Of a stretch of 64,000 nt of DNA, positions 57,901 through 64,000 are shown piece by piece. A model generated the notes under the pieces. The model saw only the letters and a list, made by a program, of their open reading frames with translations. It searched no databases and was not told the DNA's origin. This DNA comes from Edaphochlamys debaryana (taxonomy: Eukaryota > Chlorophyta > Chlorophyceae > Chlamydomonadales): NCBI GenBank assembly GCA_016858145.1, contig JAEHOE010000047.1:1-64000 (forward strand). Reading direction: 5' to 3'. The position numbers were made by a program, and so were the translations under genes. Within the stretch, counting starts at the first letter, position 1. Every line of letters starts with the position of its first letter.

Positions 57901-60900
57901 GCTGCGACCTCCTCAGTAGCCGCTGCCCGCTCCGCCAGCTCGGCGTCGTGCTCGCGGCGGAGGGCCTCAAGCTGAGCCGCGTGGGAGGCGGAGAGCGAGG
58001 CCAGCTCAGCCTGCAGCTGCGCCTCCGCCTGGGCCTGGGGGGGTAGGGGCCAGAGGCGGGGAGAACTGGTAAAGCAGAATGACAGGCTTTGCAGCGGAGG
58101 TGCACGTGAGTCCATACAGGCAAGGCAAATGCGCCGAGGTGGGTGCCTTACGAGGCCGCAAGCCTTCTTAACGGCCCGAGCCCTGAGCTACGGCCGTGGG
58201 ATACAGGGCCCCACGCGCACGCCATGTCCCCAACGTCCGAGCTGCACCTGCTGCCGCGCTGCCATCTCCTCGTACGCCCTGCGCGCCGCCTCCATCTCGG
58301 CGATGCGCTTCTCCGCCTCCGCCTTGCTCTTGGTCTTATCGGCAGCGACCTGTGGACCAGGGCCGCGGACGAGAGGCATGTGCGGTCCCGGGCAGCGCGG
58401 AGTGGCACAGGCGGTGCGCAACGATAACCTGGCCCATCGGTAGTGCCGGTCTCAGCCTAAAGGTAGTAACGGACTTCCAGCGCCCCCAAGCACCTACATC
58501 CTTGCCGCCACTCTCACACTGGCCCCCACACCCAAGCACGGCGCCAAACCCCACCTGCATCTGCTGGTCCATCACCTCCGCCGCCAGCTCCGCGTACGCC
58601 GCCGCCGCGCGCCCCAGCTCGCGCTGCTGCATCTGCCGCAGCTCCTCCTCCCGCTCCGCCTTCTCGCGTTCCAGCTGGGACCGCAGCTCCTGCAGCCGCG
58701 GGGGGCACAGGGCGCGGGGCGCGCTCAGTGGCAGCCTTGCTCCAGGCGAGAACCCAGCGCTCGGCGGTCAAAGTAGCGAAGGTCTTGGGCTTTGGGGTTG
58801 CTTTCCATAGTGCGACGACGACGCTTTGGGGAGGCGTCGGCGAGGCGCAAGGAGCCAGCACAAAGGGTCGGTACGACCCTCGCTCCAGACTTTCTCTAGA
58901 GACCCTGCAGCAGAGCAATCCCTTCCCCCCCTCACCGCCAGCCGCTGCTCCGCCAGGGCGTCCCGCTCCTGCCGCATGCGGGACGCCGCCGCGGCCGCTG
59001 CCTTGAGCTCCTCGCGCCGGGCCGTCAGCTCGTCCATCAGCCGCTGCTGTGGGCGCCAGGAAGAGCGCGTCAGTGTCCCTTCGTGTCCCTGGGCGCAACC
59101 CCTTCGCTTGCAGCCCTTCTTTGATTGAACCTGGTTGCGATTGCAACCAGCAACATCTGGAGCGCGGCTTGCCTGTTGCTGCATCAGCTTCGCCTCGTAC
59201 GCCTGCCGCGTGTCCGCCAGCTCGGCGGCAGCGGCCGCCACGGCGCCCTCAAGCTCGTGCCGAGTCGCGTCCCACTCGGCGCGCGCGAACTCGAGGCGAG
59301 AGGTGGCCTCCTCACGGGCGGCCTGGACAGCAGCAGACGCAAACGGATGTAAGCGTCGGGTTCCAGGTCACAGGGTTTCTACTTCAACCCGCATGACCAC
59401 AGCGTTTATCGTATAGGGGAAAGCACGGCTCGCACCTGCAGCTCGGCCCGGAGGCTCTGGATGGCCGCCTCAGCCTCAGCCTTGCTGCGCTCCCGGGCCA
59501 TCACCTCAGCAGCCTGACGCACGTGAGGCAAGCACCAGCGGTCAGCAACCTTTCTCAATCACACACGCACCCACCCATGCACCCGTGCCTTCCGCACCGC
59601 ACCTGCACCGCCGCCTGCAGGTCCAGCACCTTGGCGTCCGCGGCGCGCAGCTGCTCCGCGTGGGCCTCCCGCATGGAGGCGCTGGCCGCCTCGTAGCGCT
59701 GCTGGGCCGCCGCCAGCGCCGACTCACGGGCCGCCACTGCCATCTGCGGCACGGGCAGGATAAAACGAGGCATACATGCGTCATGTGTTAAAGCTAATGG
59801 ATACCGGTAAGGGCCTCACCGCCTCACCACCGTCGCAACCCAGCGTGTTCGAGTTCAAGCGTTCCTCCCTCCGTGGGCAACCGCCACCGGACCGCCCCTG
59901 CCCACCTGCTGCACCCCCAGGAGGTCTGCGTCGTACTGCCGCTGCGACGCCGCCAGCTGCGCCTCCAGCGAGGCGGCGGTGGACATGAGCGACGCAATCT
60001 CGGACCGCAGGGCCGCCTCGGCCTGCGCCTGCGCCTCCACGGCGGAGGAGCGCTCGGCCGCAGCCGCCAGGGCCGTGCTCAGCTGCCAGGCCTGCGGTGG
60101 GAAGATACGGGAAACGATGTGTGAGTACACGCGGTGAAACGTAGTAATCGCCAGGGGTGATGTCAGAGAGCAAGGTCAAGCGGGAGAGGTTGGGGCGGAG
60201 CCACAGCACCCATGTGAATGCCGAAGCGAGCATTGCCAAAGGCAGCCTGCCCCGCTCACCAGCTCCTCATAGCTGCGCCCCATGCTCTCCACCTCCGCCC
60301 TGGCCTCCGCCGCCTCGCCCCGCGCCTGCGCCAGCTCGATGCGCATGCCAGCCATGGCAGCCTCAGCCATGCCGTAGCTGCGCTGGGCCTCCTGTGGCAC
60401 GCGTGGCATCAATGCGTTAGCCCACGACACATGGCACGATGGCAATAAGACCGGGATCGCGGCAGGGTGAGAAATTGATCAGGGGAGCGTCCTTGCCACT
60501 CACTCAGCGAGGAGGCAGCCAAGCAAGCAAGCCCACACGCGAGTGGTCAGTACCAGCCGCAACCCACCTCCAGCTGGGCAAGCAGCTCGGCCTCGCGCGC
60601 CGCCGCCGAGCTCTTCAGCGCCGCCGCCGCCTTGCCCGCCTCCCGCTGCGCGTCCTCAAGGTCCGCCCGCAGCGCCGTCACCTCCACCTGCAGCTGCTCC
60701 TGCAGTGCGGCCGCGGCGGCCTTGAGGGCCAGCGCCTCGCCGCCCGCGGAGGCCTGCAGCACCTCAAGCTGGTACGACAGATCCGTTTCGCGCACGCTGG
60801 CTTCCTTTTTAAGGGCCGCAATCGCGGCCTCGTACGTCTCATCCCGGGCCTTGGCTTCGGCGCGCAGGGACTCGAGCTGGGCGATCAGCTCCTTCTCGCG

Positions 60901-63900
60901 CTTCTCCGCCGCCTCGCGCAGCTTGTCGGCGCCAGCCGCCGCGGAGCGCGCCTGCGCCGCCCGCAGCGCCTCCAGGCTCGCCTCCAGCGCCATCTCCCGT
61001 CGTGCCGCCACGCCGCGCAGGGCGTTCAGCTCTTCCTCCATCGCCGCCCTCGACGCGGCCTCACGCTCCGCTGCCATGGCCGCCTCCGCGTCCTGCTCCA
61101 CCAAAAGCGCCTCCAGCTGGGTAAGCAGCTCGGCCTCGCGCTGCGCCGCGGCGTCCTGCAGAGCCTTGAGCGCCGCCTCGGCGGCGGCGCGCTGCATGAT
61201 CTGCTCGTCCCGCAGTACGGCAACCTGCGCCGCCAGCTCGGCCTCGCGGGCGGCGGCGGCCTGCTGCGCGGCCGCTGCCTCCGCCACCAGCGCTTGGCGC
61301 TGGGAGGAGAGCTCGGCGCGGAGGGACTCGACCTGGATCGCCAGCTTGGCCTCCTGCGCCACCGCCGCGGCCTTGAACAGTGCGACCTCGGCCATGGCGA
61401 GCTGCCGCTCCTCCTCGCGTGCCTCCTCCACGTCTTCCTGCAGCGCGTCCTGCAGGGACGCGACCTGGGAGGCCAGCTGTGCCTCCCGGGCGGCAGCGGC
61501 CTCCTTGGCGGCACGCTGCTCGGAGCGGAGAGACTCCAGCTGGGCCGTCAGCTCGGCGGCGGCAGATTGGAGCGCCTCGGCCTCGGCCTGGGAGGTCTGG
61601 CGAAGGGCGCTCAGCTGGCCCAGCAGCTCGGCCTCGCGCTTGGCGGCGGAGTCCTTTGCAGCGGAGGCAGAAGCTTCCGCGGCGGCGGTGGCTGCGCGCT
61701 GGTCGGCGCGAAGGGACTCGAGCTGAGAGGTGAGGGCAGCCTCGCGCAGCTCCGCCGCCTCGCGCAGCTTGTCGGCCGCGGCCGCCGCGGCCCGCAGCTG
61801 CGACTCCTGCTCCGACTGCAGCGCCTCCAGGCTCGCCTCTAGAGCAAGCTCCCGCTTGGCGGCCAGCTCGCGGAGCGTCTCCAGCTCCTGCGCGGCGGCG
61901 GCCTTGGCGGCGGACGCCTCCTGGAGCTTGGCGGCCGCCGTCTCGGCCAGAGACGCCTGTTCGGCGCGTGCCGCCCCAAGCTCCGCCTTCAGCTGCTGTG
62001 CCTCGGCGCCCAATGAAGAGCGCAGTGCCTCCAGCTCGGCCGTCAGCTCGCCCTCGCGCTTCGCGGCTGCCGCCTGAAGGGAAGTCGCCGAGGCTTCAGC
62101 GGCTTGGGTCTGCGCAAGCTGCTCAGCCCGCACAGCAACCAGTTGGGCCAGAAGGTCCGCCTCCCGCTTGGCGGCGGCTTCGGCCTCGGCGGAAGCCGTC
62201 TTGGACAGGGCTTCCTGGTCGGCGCGTGTGGCCTCGAGCTCGGCCGCAAGCGTCGCTTCCCGCTTGGAGGCAGCCTCCTGCTGGGCCTTGGCCGCCTGCT
62301 CGGCCGCTTGTGCCTGTGCCCGCTGCTCGGCGCGGAGAGCCTCCAGCTCTGCGGCTAGCTCGGCCTCGCGCGCAGCAGTGGCTGCCTGCTGGGCTGCCGT
62401 TGCGGCATCGGCCGCCTGCGCCTGCGCCTGCTGCTCGGCCTGAAGAGACTCGATCTGCGCCTGCAGCTCCGCCTCCCGCTTCGCTGCAGCGTCCTTGAGT
62501 GCCGCAGCCGCCGCCTCGGCAGCCTGGGCCTGGGCCTGCTGCTCCGCACGAAGGGATTCCAGCTGGGACTGCAGCTCTGCCTCCCGCTTGGCAGCGGCCT
62601 TGCGCATTGCTGACACGGCGGCGTTGCTCTCCTGCGTCTGAAGCTGCTGCTCCGCGCGCAGGGCCGCAAGCTGCGCTGCCAGGTCGTTAGTCCCGGCAGA
62701 CAGCGACGCCTCCATGGCAGTGCGCTCAGAGTCGATGGACTCGATGCGTGCCAGCAGCTCCGCCTCACGCTTGGCAGCAGCGTCCCTCTGCTCTGCCGCC
62801 GCTGCGTTGGCTGCGCGCGCCTGCACCTGCTGCTCTGCCTGCAGCGCCTCCAGCTGCGAGGTCAGCTCGGCTGCAGCCGCGGAAAGCGAAGCCTCGGTAG
62901 CAGCGCTCTCCGACCGCAGCGCCTCGAGCTCCTGCTGCAGTTCGGCCTCGCGCTTGGCAGCAGCCTCCTTCTGGGCGGCCGCCGCCGCCTCAGCCGCCCG
63001 CGCCTGTGCCTGCTGCTCCGCCCGAAGCGCCTCGAGCTGCGAGGTCAGGTCAGCTGCGGCCGCCGACAGGGTCGCCTCCGTCTTTGCACGCTCTTCGCGG
63101 AGGGCCTCGAGCTCCTTCTGCAGCTCGGTAGCCCGCCTGCTGGCGGCGTCATCGGCAGCCGCGGCGGCGACCTCCGTGGCCTTGAGCTCCTGGCGAAGCG
63201 CCTCAAGCTGAGCCGTCAGCTCCTTCTCGCGCTTCTCCGCCGCCTCGCGCAGCTTGTCGGCCGCGGCCGCCGCGGCCCGCAGCTGGGACTCCTGCTCCGA
63301 CTGCAGCGCCTCCAGGCTCGCCTCCAGGGCCAGCTCCCGCTTGGCCGCCAGCTCGCGGAGCGTCTCCAGCTCCTGCGCGGCGGCGGCCTTGGCGGCGGAC
63401 GCCTCCTGAAGGCCCGTGGCCGTCTGCTCAAGTCGGCCAGAAAGCTCCGACGCAGCCTTGGCCTGAGCGGCCTGCTCGGCCCGAGCTGCGTCCAGCTGGT
63501 ACAGCAGCTCCGCCTCGCGCTTCGCTGCCGCCTCGCGGGCGCTGGCGGCGGCCGCAGTGGCGGCTTGGGCGTCAGCCAGCCGGTCTCCACGCAGCGCCTC
63601 CAGCTGCGCGGCCAGGTCGGCCTCGCGCCGCGACGCGGCCTCCTTGAGCTTCGCAGCCGCGGCCTCGGCGGCGTCGGCCTGGGCCTTGCGCTCCGCACGC
63701 ACCGCCTCCAGCTGAGTCAGCAGCTCGGCCTCCCGCTTGGTGGCAGCCTCCTGACGGGCCGCCGCAGCGGCCGCAGCCTCCCGAGCCGCAGCCTCCTGCT
63801 CGGCCCTCACAGTGTCCAGCCGGTCGCCCAGCTCCGAGGCGCTTCGCTTCATGGCATCCAGCTCCTGGGCCGAGGCCGCCCGCAGGGCGTTGACCTGAGC

Positions 63901-64000
63901 CGTCAGGTCTGCCTCGCGCTTGGCAGCGGCCTCCCTGAGCGCGGCAGTAGTAGCGTCGGAAGCCTCCGAGACCGCCCGCTTCTCCGCCTGGGCAGCCTCC
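48930..64000 (-). CDS. Giant coiled-coil protein, 5' partial (at least 2,914 residues)
   Basis: Minus-strand exons: >64000-60568, 60391-60260, 60091-59906, 59743-59603, 59513-59436, 59322-59173, 59046-58936, 58689-58555, 58349-58248, 58034-57844, 57722-57591, 57451-57352, 57199-56996, 56738-56673, 56517-56374, 56226-56161, 56007-55846, 55711-55646, 55477-55412, 55272-55207, 55069-55013, 54857-54792, 54602-54537, 54353-54288, 54172-54107, 53990-53904, 53767-53642, 53385-53206, 53037-52822, 52659-52447, 52288-52118, 51953-51720, 51487-51422, 51258-51156, 50956-50787, 50575-50471, 50336-50223, 49987-49907, 49757-48930 (stop TGA). The frame is open to the right edge. Almost all of it is heptad/hendecad coiled coil rich in Ala, Glu, Arg, Leu and Gln (units like AAKREAELLAQLEALRAEQ). 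The last exon leaves the coil: a Pro/Ala/Gly-rich region with GGLFGGLFGLMGGKGKDD, DDDDTTPSNSSTLLAASLYR, and a hydrophobic AVYAWAAVVAGLPLAIAQSMA 22 residues before the end. I do not recognise the family; a structural tether (golgin-like or cytoskeletal) is inference. Two introns use GC donors. Confidence 0.85.
61752..61923 (-). repeat. 172-bp internal duplication, copy 1
   Basis: This segment inside the largest coiled-coil exon matches 63237-63408 over 172 bases with about five differences and no gap. Both copies encode ASAAKAAAAQELETLRELAA... through DKLREAAE, in the same frame. Confidence 0.9.
63237..63408 (-). repeat. 172-bp internal duplication, copy 2
   Basis: Partner of 61752-61923, 1,485 bases away in the same orientation. 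A weaker third relative (MALEASLEALRA...DKLREAAEKREKEL) is encoded around 60880-61010. Confidence 0.9.

Noticed and set aside
60439..61842. 467-codon open frame on the plus strand
   Set aside because: It is the antisense shadow of the largest coiled-coil exon. GC-rich, stop-poor coding sequence opens several frames; no domain, and the minus frame is clearly the gene.
1..64000. tRNA, rRNA, defence islands, viral or transposase genes
   Set aside because: None could be supported: no recognisable rRNA or cloverleaf sequences, and no integrase, reverse transcriptase, transposase or capsid motifs in any frame I read.

Overview
This window reads as nuclear DNA of a chlorophycean green alga, most likely volvocine (Chlamydomonas/Volvox relatives). 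The basis is very high GC, genes broken by many short GT-AG introns with C-rich 3' tracts, TGTAA motifs downstream of several stop codons (the usual green-algal poly(A) signal), Gly/Ala/Pro/Ser low-complexity stretches inside proteins, and intronic minisatellites. I see no bacterial-type operons, rRNA, tRNA, CRISPR or viral genes. Gene models were built by hand: every splice junction was checked for reading phase, but none has transcript support.

Layout, left to right. (1) 1-7016: two head-to-tail paralogues of a GT49 (LARGE-like) glycosyltransferase; the first is cut by the left edge and the second is complete (660 aa). (2) 7017-10239: a gene-poor stretch with a GC-poor repeat-like patch. 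(3) 10240-14155, minus: a secreted protein with three FAS1 (fasciclin) domains. (4) 14896-18195, plus: a DCN1-like cullin-neddylation (PONY domain) protein with a long low-complexity tail and a stop-free, frame-preserving intron carrying a minisatellite. (5) 19689-20621, plus: a small single-FAS1 protein. (6) 21170-24086, minus: a leucine-rich-repeat-like protein. (7) 25051-36663, plus: a 2,983-residue DUF3638/DUF3645 protein with helicase-like motifs, complete. (8) 37627-47614, plus: a 32-exon FAM161/UPF0564 centriole-cilium family protein. (9) 48930-64000, minus: at least 2,914 residues of a giant coiled-coil protein in 39 exons, running off the right edge, many of whose exons are exactly 66 nt and phase 0.

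The genes do not form one pathway. Two themes recur. One is the secretory/extracellular route (two GT49 enzymes and two FAS1 proteins, one clearly secreted). The other is long structural or cytoskeletal proteins (FAM161 and the giant coiled coil, which converge tail to tail). The observations most worth a second look are the 66-nt exon array of the coiled-coil gene, the possible exitron with repeated 5' splice sites in the DCN1-like gene, the complete DUF3638 giant protein, and the mosaic conservation of the GT49 tandem pair.
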